A stretch of 64,000 nt of DNA from Enterococcus thailandicus (lineage in GTDB: Bacteria; Bacillota; Bacilli; Lactobacillales; Enterococcaceae): assembly GCF_001886265.1 (NCBI RefSeq), contig NZ_JXLE01000007.1:62001-126000 (forward strand). Reading direction: 5' to 3'. Below, in pieces: positions 44,345 through 52,925 of the stretch (within the stretch, counting starts at the first letter, position 1; each line of letters opens with the position of its first letter). The notes beneath the pieces were generated by a model. It did not search any database and was not told where the DNA came from. It saw nothing but the letters and a program-made list of their open reading frames with translations. The position numbers and the translations under genes were made by a program.

Positions 44345-44811
44345 AAGTGTTAAAAAATTGTTTGTTTTGATTGTGGTAGTTCAAAATATCAAAAGCTATT
44401 TTGAGTGACTGTTCGCTAGCTTGTTGGACTGAACGCTTGGCGCCACAACCTTTATCTACGGTGTTCCCCAAGCAACTCCTCGAAATAATTCATAACTGTC
44501 CAAAAACATAAGCAGCTATTTTTGTCAGTTATTCTTTATTTTTTCAGAGCTGAACGCTTGGCGCCACAACCTTATTCACGGTGTTCCCCAAGCAACTCCT
44601 CGAAATAATTCATAACTGTCCAAAAACATAAATAGCTATTTTTGTCAGTTATTCTTTATTTTTTCAGAGCTGAACGCTTGGCGCCACAACCTTATTCACG
44701 GTGTTCCCCAAGCAACTCCTCGAAATAATTCATAACTGTCCAAAAACATAAATAGCTATTTTTGTCAGTTATTCTTTATTTTTTCAGAGCTGAACGCTTG
44801 GCGCCACAACC
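44345..44811 (-). repeat. Tandem array of 120-bp hairpin elements (cluster E, three near-identical units plus a degenerate one)
   Basis: On the minus strand units start at 44811, 44691, 44571 and 44450. The first three are almost identical, pairing CCAAGCGTTCAGCTC with GAGTTGCTTGG and ATAACTGACAAAAA with TTTTTGGACAGTTAT; the last is worn. GGTTGTGGCGCC follows the exonuclease TAA stop codon with no gap. Between 44214 and 44345 lies an imperfect terminator-like hairpin (AAAGTTAG/CTAACTTT near 44280-44308 with a later T-run) for the GNAT gene. Confidence 0.93.
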
Positions 44812-45351
44812 TTATTTCAAAGTAGCCAATTTCTTAAGTGGCTCCGTCCCAAAATGCTTTTCTTGATAAAGCAAGATTTCAGCACAAGCTCGACTATCTT
44901 CTAGCGCATCGTGATGATGATCTAGTGAGATAGAGAGATTCTCACAAACCGTATTGAGTTTGTGGTTAGGGAATTCTGGAAATAGTTTGCGACTGCTTTT
45001 TACCGTACATAATGATAAATAATTTGGTTGAGTTAGTTGATAGTAGTCTAAACAGCCAGCTAAAACTTTAGTATCAAAAGCGGCATTATGTGCAACAACC
45101 AGCCGATTTTGTTGAAAATAATTTTGAATAGTTGACCAAACCTCTGGAAATTTTGGTGCATTTCGCACATCTTCTTGATGAATCCCATGAATTTGAACAT
45201 TACGCCAGAAAAAAGGTGTTTCAGGCTGGATCAAGGTATAATATTCATCAACGATTTGACTATTTTGGACCATCACTAATGCCAACGAACAAGCACTATA
45301 TGGTTGATGGTTAGCCGTTTCAAAGTCCATTGCAACGAAGTTCATTTTCAT
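44812..45351 (-). CDS. DEDDh 3'-5' exonuclease (DNA polymerase III epsilon-like)
   Basis: 179 residues. FVAMDFETANHQPYSACSLA gives the first Asp and Glu, VVAHNAAFDTKVLAG the second Asp and LDHHHDALEDSRACAEILLY the catalytic His and last Asp: a complete DEDDh set. Stand-alone members of this kind are proofreading-type or RNA/DNA-repair exonucleases in low-GC Gram-positives. The TAA stop abuts a hairpin element. ATG 45351 follows AAAAGGAGG. Confidence 0.88.
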   Translation of the reverse strand: MKMNFVAMDFETANHQPYSACSLALVMVQNSQIVDEYYTLIQPETPFFWRNVQIHGIHQEDVRNAPKFPEVWSTIQNYFQQNRLVVAHNAAFDTKVLAGCLDYYQLTQPNYLSLCTVKSSRKLFPEFPNHKLNTVCENLSISLDHHHDALEDSRACAEILLYQEKHFGTEPLKKLATLK

Positions 45352-45426
45352 AAAACCTCCTTTTTAAAAAGTATTCTAACATAGATTATCGAAAAATAAA
45401 CTGTTTCTAGTAATCAAAATAAATCT

Positions 45427-46191
45427 TTACATTTTTAAGTCTAATTCAACTGGGCAATGATCACTACCGAAAATTTCAGTGTGGATTTTGGCATCGATTA
45501 AGTTGCTATCCAAAGAACGACTTGTTAAAAAATAGTCAATGCGCCAACCAGCATTATTTTTCCGTGCATTAAAGCGATAGCTCCACCAAGAATAAATACC
45601 TTCTTGCGTTGGGTAAAAATGACGGAAAGTATCAGTAAATCCTGTAGCAAGTAAGTGTGAAAAGGCAGTTCGCTCTTCAATGGTAAAGCCAGCATTTTTT
45701 TGATTTGTTTTCCAATTTTTTAAGTCGATTTGTTCATGTGCCACATTTAGATCACCACAAATAATTACTGGTTTTTGTTTGTCTAACTCATTTAAGTAAT
45801 TTTCAAAAGATTTTTCCCATTCAAGTCGATAAGCTAATCGCTTTAATTCGCTTTGTGAGTTGGGCGTGTAACAGGTAACTAAGAAGAAGTTTGGGTATTC
45901 CAATGTAATCAAACGACCTTCTTGATCGTGTTCATCAATGCCCATACCGTAAGAAACAGATAGAGCCTCTTCCTTAGCAAAAATGGCGGTACCTGAATAA
46001 CCTTTTTTGACTGCATAATTCCAATATTGATGATAACCAGGCAAGTTTAACTCAATTTGTCCTTCTTGTAATTTAGTTTCTTGTAAACAAAAGAAATCTG
46101 CATCTAGTTCATGAAAGACCTCCATAAAATTTTTCTTCATAATCGCTCTAAGGCCGTTAACATTCCAAGAGATAAGTTTCAAAATAGACAC
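45427..46191 (-). CDS. xthA: Exodeoxyribonuclease III (AP endonuclease)
   Basis: 254 residues. KLISWNVNGLRAIMKKNFME, DFFCLQETKLQEGQIELNLP, PVIICGDLNVAHEQIDLKNW and the final GSDHCPVELDLKM hold the metal-binding and catalytic residues of the ExoIII family. It cuts at abasic sites and trims 3' ends in base-excision repair, the step after Ung. ATG 46191 follows AAAAAGGAGTG. Confidence 0.93.
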   Translation of the reverse strand: MSILKLISWNVNGLRAIMKKNFMEVFHELDADFFCLQETKLQEGQIELNLPGYHQYWNYAVKKGYSGTAIFAKEEALSVSYGMGIDEHDQEGRLITLEYPNFFLVTCYTPNSQSELKRLAYRLEWEKSFENYLNELDKQKPVIICGDLNVAHEQIDLKNWKTNQKNAGFTIEERTAFSHLLATGFTDTFRHFYPTQEGIYSWWSYRFNARKNNAGWRIDYFLTSRSLDSNLIDAKIHTEIFGSDHCPVELDLKM

Positions 46192-46301
46192 TCCTTTTTA
46201 CTTTAAGTACGTCTTTTTTTCTGTTCTCATTGTACTTCAATTTTATCGAAATGAAAAATAGTGTAAGATTGAGTTAAGAAACCGTTATTGGAGGAGAACA
46301 A

Positions 46302-47222
46302 ATGAAGATTGGCGTAATCGGTGTTGGCAACATTGCAGAAAAAGCATATCTACCAACGTATGCAAAAAATCAAGGAACATTGACCTTTTATTTTGCAACT
46401 AGAAATGAACAAACTAAAAAAAGAATCAAAGAGATGTATGGATTTTCTCATTTGTATGAAACGATTGATGAATTGATTGCAGAAAAAATCGAAGCATGTA
46501 TGATTCACGCAGCAACAAAAGTTCATTATGAACTCGCAAAAAGATGTTTAGAACAGGGAATCCATGTGTTTATTGACAAACCATTAAGTACTTCGTTGCA
46601 TGAAGTAGCTGAGTTACAAGCCTTGGCAAAAAAACATCAGGTTGTGCTGATGATTGGGTTTAATCGCCGTTTTGCGCCAATGGTTGAAGAATTGAAGCAA
46701 TTGCCAAATAAACGTCTGATCCAATTACAAAAAAATCGGATAGCTGCTCAAGAAACAACTGAATTTGTTGTGTATGATCTCTTTTTACATTTAGTCGATA
46801 CAGCTGTTTATTTATTGGATGAACCAATTACCCAAGTGAACAGTAAAATTATTGAAAAGAATGACTACTTAGAACTTGCTATGTTGCATCTCGAAACGGC
46901 GAATCAAACGGCTATTTTAACAATGGACTTGAGAAGTGGTGCGAATACAGAACAGTATCAAGTAACAAGTGAACAAGGGACGTACGAAGTTCGTAATCTG
47001 ACACAGATGACGATTCAACAGGAGGGACAAACACGCCAAAAGGAGTTTGGGGATTGGACGAACACTTTAGAAAAACGCGGATTTGAACCAATGATTATGG
47101 CATTTTTTGAACAGATCCAACACACGCAACCGAACAATCAACAGTTAAAACAAACAGGGGTTTATCAGAGTCATGAACTTTGTGAACAAATGATTCGGAC
47201 ACAGCTTCGTCACTTGCTTTAA
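46302..47222 (+). CDS. Gfo/Idh/MocA-family oxidoreductase
   Basis: 306 residues. KIGVIGVGNIAEKAYLPTYA at residues 2-21 is the NAD(P) loop; HVFIDKPLSTSLHEVAELQA holds the family's (E/D)KP motif and MIGFNRRFAPMVEEL follows. The C-terminal half is the alpha/beta substrate domain. Sugar or inositol dehydrogenase-like with no sugar genes nearby, so the substrate is open; similar to YceM/MviM. ATG 46302 follows TTGGAGGAG. Confidence 0.87.
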   Translation: MKIGVIGVGNIAEKAYLPTYAKNQGTLTFYFATRNEQTKKRIKEMYGFSHLYETIDELIAEKIEACMIHAATKVHYELAKRCLEQGIHVFIDKPLSTSLHEVAELQALAKKHQVVLMIGFNRRFAPMVEELKQLPNKRLIQLQKNRIAAQETTEFVVYDLFLHLVDTAVYLLDEPITQVNSKIIEKNDYLELAMLHLETANQTAILTMDLRSGANTEQYQVTSEQGTYEVRNLTQMTIQQEGQTRQKEFGDWTNTLEKRGFEPMIMAFFEQIQHTQPNNQQLKQTGVYQSHELCEQMIRTQLRHLL

Positions 47223-47294
47223 CATCGAGGGTAGTAACTTTGTTTTAAGCGTGATAGAATAATGTGGATGTTTTAATAGAAAGGAAAATCCTCA

Positions 47295-48221
47295 GTGAAT
47301 AAAGAAGAAGTAATGAAGCACTTACCAGAGATAACTTTGCTCTTAGATGAACCGTTGATGAATTATACATTTACCAAGACTGGTGGACCAGCAGATGTTC
47401 TTGCTTTTCCAAAGAGAAAAGAAGAAGTCAAAGAAATCGTTGATTATTGCAGAGTAAACCAAATTCCTTGGATGGTTTTAGGAAATGCTAGTAATTTGAT
47501 CGTTCGTGATGGCGGAATTCGTGGCGTAGTTATTATGTTGACTGAAATGAATGCTGTTCATGTAGAAGATATGGTTGTTGTAGCAGAAGCGGGTGCGAAA
47601 CTAATTGATACAACTTACGCAGCTTTGGCAGAATCATTAACAGGTTTTGAATTTGCTTGTGGAATTCCAGGAAGTATCGGTGGCGCTGTTTATATGAACG
47701 CCGGAGCTTATGATGGTGAAATCAAGGATGTATTTGCAGAAGTAGATGTTTTGCTTGAAGATGGAACGATGCAAACATTGACTAATGAAGAAATGAATTT
47801 CTCTTACCGTCATAGCGAAATCCAAAAAATGAAGGCAATCGTGTTAGAAGCACGTTTTCAATTGAAAAAAGGGGATTACCCACAAATCAAAGCGCGAATG
47901 GATGAACTAACTGAACTGCGTCAGTCTAAACAACCACTTGAGTACCCTTCTTGTGGTAGTGTGTTTAAACGTCCTGTTGGGCATTACACTGGGCAATTAA
48001 TCCAAGAAGCTGGATTGCAAGGCTTAAAATGGGGTGGCGCACAAATTTCTGAAAAGCATGCAGGATTTATTGTCAATATTGATCATGCAACAGCAACAGA
48101 CTATGTGGAATTGATTGGCCATATTCAGCAAGTAATCAAAGAAACGTTTGATGTAAACTTAGAAACGGAAGTTCGAATCATTGGTGAATTGGCTCCAGAA
48201 AAAAATTTAACAAAATTTTAA
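47295..48221 (+). CDS. murB: UDP-N-acetylenolpyruvoylglucosamine reductase
   Basis: 308 residues from GTG 47295 behind [32 protein letters not shown] and [20 protein letters not shown] are the FAD-binding parts, [20 protein letters not shown] and [20 protein letters not shown] carry the catalytic serine region, ending in [10 protein letters not shown] with the active-site glutamate. Reduces UDP-GlcNAc-enolpyruvate to UDP-MurNAc with NADPH, an essential step of peptidoglycan synthesis. A hairpin element begins five bases after the stop. Confidence 0.95.
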   Translation: MNKEEVMKHLPEITLLLDEPLMNYTFTKTGGPADVLAFPKRKEEVKEIVDYCRVNQIPWMVLGNASNLIVRDGGIRGVVIMLTEMNAVHVEDMVVVAEAGAKLIDTTYAALAESLTGFEFACGIPGSIGGAVYMNAGAYDGEIKDVFAEVDVLLEDGTMQTLTNEEMNFSYRHSEIQKMKAIVLEARFQLKKGDYPQIKARMDELTELRQSKQPLEYPSCGSVFKRPVGHYTGQLIQEAGLQGLKWGGAQISEKHAGFIVNIDHATATDYVELIGHIQQVIKETFDVNLETEVRIIGELAPEKNLTKF

Positions 48222-48226
48222 AAGAA

Positions 48227-48435
48227 GGTTGTGGCTCCAAATGCTCAGCTTCGAAAAAATAATGAGAAACTGACAAAAATAGCTTTTCATATTTTTGGAC
48301 AGTTATGAATTATTGAGAGAAGCTGCTTGGGGAACACCGTGGATAAGGTTGTGGCTTCAAGCATCCATCTTCGAGTAAATAAGAATAACCAAAAAAATAG
48401 TTTATTATCTGTTTGAGTAATTACCTGATAAAGAC
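48227..48435 (+). repeat. Hairpin elements (cluster F, one full unit plus a worn unit)
   Basis: GGTTGTGGCTCC starts at 48227. The first unit is 120 bp: CTCAGCTTCGAAAAAATAATG pairs with the ATTATTGAGAGAAGCTG side and AAACTGACAAAAAT with ATTTTTGGACAGTT. Here CAGCTTC faces GAAGCTG, a change in both arms compared with CAGCTCC/GGAGTTG in other copies. Unit two from 48347 is worn in its second arm. Same direction as murB. Confidence 0.88.
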
Positions 48436-48440
48436 TTCAA

Positions 48441-48474
48441 AAAAAGTTGTGACGATTGTCACAACTTTTTTTGT
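48441..48474 (+). terminator. Rho-independent terminator
   Basis: AAAAAGTTGTGAC (48441-48453), GATT, GTCACAACTTTTT (48458-48470): a perfect hairpin with a T-run, downstream of murB and its repeat units. Confidence 0.9.
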
Positions 48475-48617
48475 CGATTAAAAATTATGTTATGTTTTTA
48501 TTTATCAAATACTTGGTAGTGTCTGATTTTTTTAGATGACTTTTAAATTTTTCTCATAGCAGTTGTTATTGTGATTTTATTCACTTATAATGGGCTTTGG
48601 GAAAAAGGAGGAAAAAA

Positions 48618-50132
48618 ATGAAAAAATTATTAGCGAGTTTATTTATTGTTACATCTGTTATCACGATGAGCGCCTGTTCATCAGATAATTCAGCTTCAAA
48701 AGAATCATCAAACTCAAGTACAAAAGAGACAACAGATGTGTCTTCTGGTGCATCTGAGCAAGCATATACTGATCCAAAAGAAATGAAAGATTCCTATGAT
48801 CTAGTGATTGTTGGTGCTGGTGGAGCTGGAATGACTGCTGCAATTGAGGCAAAAGATGCTGGTCTAAATCCCGTGATTTTAGAAAAAATGCCAGTTGCGG
48901 GCGGAAATACTTCAAAATCTTCAAGCGGAATGAATGCCTCTGAAACAAAATTCCAAAAAGCAGATGGCATTACAGATTCAAATGATGCGTTTTATGAAGA
49001 AACATTAAAAGGTGGCGGAGGAACGAACGACAAAGAAATGTTACGCTACTTTGTTGATCATTCAGCAGACGCTATTGATTGGTTAGACACAAATGGTATT
49101 ACTTTAGATAACTTAACGATTACTGGTGGAATGAGTGAAAAACGTACACATCGTCCATCTGATGGTTCTGCAATTGGTGGGTACCTAGTTGAAGGTCTTT
49201 TGAAAAACGTTCATGAACGTGAGATTCCAATTTTTGTAAACACAGACGTAACAGATATCAAGAAAAATGACGGTACAGTGAATGAAGTAACTGTTCAAGT
49301 GCAAGGCGAAAAACCAAAAGAAATCACTGGAAAAGCAATTGTCGTAACAACTGGTGGTTTTGGTGCAAGTAAAGAGTTGATTGAAGAATATCGTCCAGAC
49401 CTAAAAGGCTATGTAACAACTAACCAAGAAGGTTCAACTGGTGATGGAATCAAGATGATTGAAAAACTTGGCGGACAAGCAGTGGATATGGATAAAATTC
49501 AGATTCATCCAACTGTTCAGCAAGATAAAGGTGTTTTGATTGGCGAAGTTGTCCGTGGTGAGGGTGCAATTCTTGTCAATAACGATGGTGAACGTTTTGT
49601 AAATGAAATGGATACTCGTGATAAAGTATCAGCAGCAATTACTGCTTTACCAGACAAATCAGCTTACTTAATTTTTGACCAAGGTGTACGCGACCGCGCG
49701 AAAGCAATTGATTTCTATGATGAAAAAGGCTATGTTACAGCTGGTGACAGCATTGAAGAGTTAGCCAAAGCAATCAACGTTCCTGAAGAAACATTAGCAA
49801 CTACAGTTAACACTTGGAATAGTGAAGTAGCAGATAAAAATGACACACAATTTAATCGTACAACTGCAATGGATAATGACCTATCAAAACCAAAATATTA
49901 TGCAATCAAAATCGCACCAGGAATCCACTATACAATGGGTGGTGTGAAAATTAATACCAATACAGAAGTATTAAATGCAGATAATGAACCAATTAAAGGT
50001 TTATATGCAGCTGGTGAAGTAACTGGTGGCTTACATGGAGATAACCGAATTGGTGGAAATTCAGTAGCAGAAATTATTATTTTTGGACGTCAAGCTGGTC
50101 AACAAGCAGCTAAATTCGTTTCTGAAAATTAA
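48618..50132 (+). CDS. FAD-dependent fumarate reductase-like lipoprotein (flavocytochrome c family)
   Basis: 504 residues from ATG 48618 behind AAAGGAGGAAAA. Signal peptide with lipobox (TSVITMSAC) gives a lipoprotein on the outer face of the membrane, followed by a Ser/Thr linker. The flavoprotein part has SYDLVIVGAGGAGMTAAIEA, PVAGGNTSKSSSGMNASETK and, at the end, KGLYAAGEVTGGLHGDNRIG. These are the FAD and active-site motifs of soluble fumarate/urocanate/acrylate reductases. There is no FMN-binding domain or heme motif, so an external electron donor is needed, perhaps the flavin-based extracellular electron transfer chain of Gram-positives. The acceptor substrate is unknown. Confidence 0.85.
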   Translation: MKKLLASLFIVTSVITMSACSSDNSASKESSNSSTKETTDVSSGASEQAYTDPKEMKDSYDLVIVGAGGAGMTAAIEAKDAGLNPVILEKMPVAGGNTSKSSSGMNASETKFQKADGITDSNDAFYEETLKGGGGTNDKEMLRYFVDHSADAIDWLDTNGITLDNLTITGGMSEKRTHRPSDGSAIGGYLVEGLLKNVHEREIPIFVNTDVTDIKKNDGTVNEVTVQVQGEKPKEITGKAIVVTTGGFGASKELIEEYRPDLKGYVTTNQEGSTGDGIKMIEKLGGQAVDMDKIQIHPTVQQDKGVLIGEVVRGEGAILVNNDGERFVNEMDTRDKVSAAITALPDKSAYLIFDQGVRDRAKAIDFYDEKGYVTAGDSIEELAKAINVPEETLATTVNTWNSEVADKNDTQFNRTTAMDNDLSKPKYYAIKIAPGIHYTMGGVKINTNTEVLNADNEPIKGLYAAGEVTGGLHGDNRIGGNSVAEIIIFGRQAGQQAAKFVSEN

Positions 50133-50136
50133 AAAT

Positions 50137-50171
50137 GAGCTTGGGGTAGCAGTTGCCCCAAGCTTTTTTGT
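50137..50171 (+). terminator. Rho-independent terminator
   Basis: AGCTTGGGG (50139-50147) pairs with CCCCAAGCT (50157-50165), followed by Ts, four bases after the reductase stop codon. Confidence 0.9.
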
Positions 50172-50210
50172 TTAAAATGTTTTTTTATAATCTAGTAATC
50201 AGTAGGACAA

Positions 50211-50345
50211 ACGAGACTGGGATAAACCTAAAAGTCCAGTCGTTCTTAACACATTTTTTAATTTAAAAAACGCCTAAAATCAACGTTTTCAAAAACGAAT
50301 TTTAGGCGTTTTTTCTATTTAGGCGACTTTTGCCCCAGTTCCGTT
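50211..50345. repeat. Nested long hairpin, possibly a small miniature element
   Basis: Inner arms AAAAAACGCCTAAAAT (50265-50280) and ATTTTAGGCGTTTTTT (50299-50314) form a strong bidirectional terminator-like hairpin. Outside it, ACGAGACTGGG (50211-50221) faces CCCAGTTCCGT (about 50334-50344), giving a nested palindrome of some 135 bases. It is not of the GGTTGTGGC family. Similar GACTGGGA-type palindromes are common after genes in lactic acid bacteria as I recall. Confidence 0.6.
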
Positions 50346-50364
50346 TATTTTTTACAGGTCTTAT

Positions 50365-50677
50365 AACTAAGTATGTGTGGATAGCTATTTAGAGTAACGG
50401 CTCGCTATCTGTTCGGAGCTAACCACTTTGCGCCACAACCTTTTACGGTGTTCCCAAAGTAGCTTCTTCGGTAATAAGTCCTCTTTTCATAAAAATATAG
50501 AAAGCTATTTTTAGAAAAGATTCCTTATTACTTGAAGCTAACCACTTTGCGCCACAACCTTTTTTACGATGTTCAAGAAGTAACTCCTTCAAAATAAGTC
50601 TAAACTATTCAAAAATGTGAGCAGCAATTTCTGGTAATTTATTCTTATTTATCGGGACTGGACACTTCTTTCACAAT
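50365..50677 (-). repeat. Hairpin elements (cluster G, three units of different subfamilies)
   Basis: Read on the minus strand. The unit at about 50677-50560 starts TTGTGAAAGAAGTG and pairs AAGAAGT with ACTTCTT and AATAAG with CTTATT. The unit 50559-50441 pairs CAAAGTGG..AGCTTC with GAAGCTACTTTG, GTAATAAG with CTTATTAC, CTTTTC with GAAAAG and AAAAATA with TATTTTT. The third (50440 to about 50370) is cut short. The first unit overlaps the end of the GntR gene: its TTG-TGA supplies the last codon and the stop. Confidence 0.9.
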
Positions 50678-51387
50678 TTTTTTAAATGTACATCCAAAAC
50701 AAACTTACTTTGATTGCTAATAAAATAGGATTTTGAAAATTCAAATGCTCGTCCTTTTTGATCGTAACCAATTTGCTCAATCACCAATACAGCATCATTT
50801 TTTTTGATTTTTAAAGAGGCACTAACTTCTTCATTTGCTTGGTCTGCATAAACAATTCGACGCGCATCAACCAGCTGCAACTTGGCTTCATGCCCTAGAT
50901 AATCATAGACAGATCCTTGCAGTATTTCTTCGGTGATAGGTGCGATTGCAACAGGCATAACAACATGTTCAAAACTATAATACTGACCATTCAATAAACG
51001 GACACGCTTAAATTCATAGACAGGGTCTGTTTTATTTAAAGATAAATTTTGCTGTTCTTCTTCTGTAGGCAAACGCGCGTCAAAAAATAAAATATTACTT
51101 TTGATTTCTTGATCACGATGAGAGTAAGTTACCCCAACTGGCAGATCTAAAGGGAGTAATTCACTTGTATTATTTTCAATTGTTGGACGAATATATGTAC
51201 CAGATCCTTGCTTACTAAATATTAATCCCTCGTTTTCTAATAAAGATAGTGCTTTTTTTAACGTAATACGAGAAACATCATATTTTTCTGCAAAAAATTC
51301 TTGGGTAGGCAATAAAGTCCCAGCACGATAATGATTTGTTAGAATATCACGCTTGATATCTGAATAAATTTCACGGTATTTATACAA
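50671..51387 (-). CDS. GntR-family regulator with UTRA ligand domain
   Basis: 238 residues from TTG 51387, eight bases after AGTGAGG; longer starts lack a site. The N-terminal winged helix has FFAEKYDVSRITLKKALSLL and NEGLIFSKQGSGTYIRP, the HutC-subfamily reading head; the rest is a UTRA fold (NKTDPVYEFKRVRLLNGQYY, VYDYLGHEAKLQLVDARRIV). It is divergent from the mannosidase/endoglycosidase operon, so it should repress it and respond to a phosphorylated sugar from its pathway. Its last codon and stop lie inside a hairpin element. Confidence 0.88.
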   Translation of the reverse strand: MYKYREIYSDIKRDILTNHYRAGTLLPTQEFFAEKYDVSRITLKKALSLLENEGLIFSKQGSGTYIRPTIENNTSELLPLDLPVGVTYSHRDQEIKSNILFFDARLPTEEEQQNLSLNKTDPVYEFKRVRLLNGQYYSFEHVVMPVAIAPITEEILQGSVYDYLGHEAKLQLVDARRIVYADQANEEVSASLKIKKNDAVLVIEQIGYDQKGRAFEFSKSYFISNQSKFVLDVHLKKL

Positions 51388-51410
51388 TTTGTAAACCTCA
51401 CTTTTTATTA

Positions 51411-51518
51411 TTTGTATACACATTTTAATATAAAATAGATAATTTGTATATATAATTATGAAATTAAATGTTTACAAATTATCTTAGTTGTATATAATTA
51501 AATCAGAAAACGTTTTCT
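51411..51518 (+). promoter_or_regulatory. Control region between gntR and the N-glycan operon: operators, promoter and cre site
   Basis: TTTACA (51471-51476) and TATAAT (51493-51498) form a promoter with a 16-base spacer. Repeated TTGTATA-type half-sites (TTTGTATACA at 51411-51420, TTTGTATATATAA near 51453, TTGTATATAATTA near 51488) suit a UTRA-type GntR repressor. AGAAAACGTTTTCT (51505-51518) is a perfect palindrome matching the CcpA cre consensus just after the -10, where binding would block RNA polymerase. So induction by substrate and repression by glucose are both expected. Confidence 0.75.
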
Positions 51519-51545
51519 CTAAAAAGTAGAAAAGGGAGTATTACT

Positions 51546-52889
51546 ATGAAATTTGATGTACAAAAACTTCAAGAACCATTGTTAAAAGTTTCAGCTTGGG
51601 TTGAAGGCAATACTATTTTACAAGCTGTAAAAAATGCGTTTGTCCGCACCATCCCGTTTACTGTTGTTGGCTCATTTTCAAATTTAATTAAAATGCAGAT
51701 CGATGCGTTGATTAAAAATCAAGGAATCGATAATGCGATTTTAACAAATATCAGTAATTTATTTGGTTACTTAGGAAATGCTACATTAGGAATCGTTGCT
51801 ATTATTGTTGTTTTTTCTTCAGCTTATTCTTATGCAATTGAACTAAAACATAAAGAAAAAAATGAACGTTTAAATCCGATTATTGCAACATTACTTGCGT
51901 TATCTGCTTACTTTGTAATGGTACCAAATAATGTGAATTATCTCGACTCTAAGGCGGAAATTATCGAAGGATTTGCTTCTTCTTTCTTCAGTTATGAAGG
52001 AATGTTTACTGCGTTGATTGTTGGAATGATTGCCGTTGCTTTATTTGCTCGGTTTACACGAAGCAAATTTACAATCAAGATGCCTGGAAATGTCCCACAA
52101 AATGTTTTTGATTCCTTCTTCTCATTGATTCCAATCAGTGAAGTATTATTGATTTTTGGTGTTCTTCGCATTGTAATCCAATCATTAGGATATGTTTCAT
52201 TGTTACAAATGATTTCTGAAGTATTGATTAAACCACTGTTGACTGTTGGAACAGGATTGCCTGCAATCATTATTGTCATTTTATTACAACAAATTTTATG
52301 GTTCTTAGGATTACATGGTTTTAATATTGTTTGGGGAGTTGTTTCCGCATTTTGGTTACCAGTTTTCTTAGAAAATGTTGCCAAATTTGCAGAAACACAA
52401 AGTTTTGCTGGCATTTCAATTGCACCAAACACAATGACGAATGTCTATGCAATGATTGGTGGTTCAGGGGCAACCTTTGGCTTGATCATCGCCATGTTGA
52501 TTTTTACGAGAAAAGGTGAGAAAGAACGAGAAGTTGCTAAATTAGCATTGATTCCTGGATGCTTTGGTATTAATGAACCAGTTATTTTTGGATTACCAAT
52601 TGTTTTAAATCCATTGATGTTTATTCCGTGGATTGTTGTACCAATTGTCAATGCAGTAATTGCCTATGTGGTGACTTCACTTGGCTGGGTCGTACCATTA
52701 GTTGTTTTGAATTCAGGAAATGAACCAATTTTTATTAGCACTTGGGTCTTAGGCGCATTCCATATCAGTCCAGTAATCTTGACTTTTGTATTGGTTGTCT
52801 TAGACATCATTATGTATGCACCTTTTGTCATTTTGAATCAACGACAAGAACGAGCAGCCGATCAATTAATGGCGCATTCAGCTGAATAA
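51546..52889 (+). CDS. PTS EIIC of the lactose/cellobiose family, N-glycan-derived oligosaccharide import
   Basis: 447 residues with ten membrane spans. NAFVRTIPFTVVGSFSNLIK, LHGFNIVWGVVSAFWLPVFL and GCFGINEPVIFGLPIVLNPL are the conserved EIIC-Lac signatures including the N-E-P substrate loop. No EIIA or EIIB is encoded beside it, so it must share those proteins with another system. As first gene of an operon with two mannosidases and an endoglycosidase, it probably imports the mannose-rich oligosaccharide or its fragments. RBS AAAAGGGAG. Confidence 0.87.
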   Translation: MKFDVQKLQEPLLKVSAWVEGNTILQAVKNAFVRTIPFTVVGSFSNLIKMQIDALIKNQGIDNAILTNISNLFGYLGNATLGIVAIIVVFSSAYSYAIELKHKEKNERLNPIIATLLALSAYFVMVPNNVNYLDSKAEIIEGFASSFFSYEGMFTALIVGMIAVALFARFTRSKFTIKMPGNVPQNVFDSFFSLIPISEVLLIFGVLRIVIQSLGYVSLLQMISEVLIKPLLTVGTGLPAIIIVILLQQILWFLGLHGFNIVWGVVSAFWLPVFLENVAKFAETQSFAGISIAPNTMTNVYAMIGGSGATFGLIIAMLIFTRKGEKEREVAKLALIPGCFGINEPVIFGLPIVLNPLMFIPWIVVPIVNAVIAYVVTSLGWVVPLVVLNSGNEPIFISTWVLGAFHISPVILTFVLVVLDIIMYAPFVILNQRQERAADQLMAHSAE

Positions 52890-52925
52890 TAACATGAATT
52901 GTAGAAGAATAGAGGAGTGGCACGC

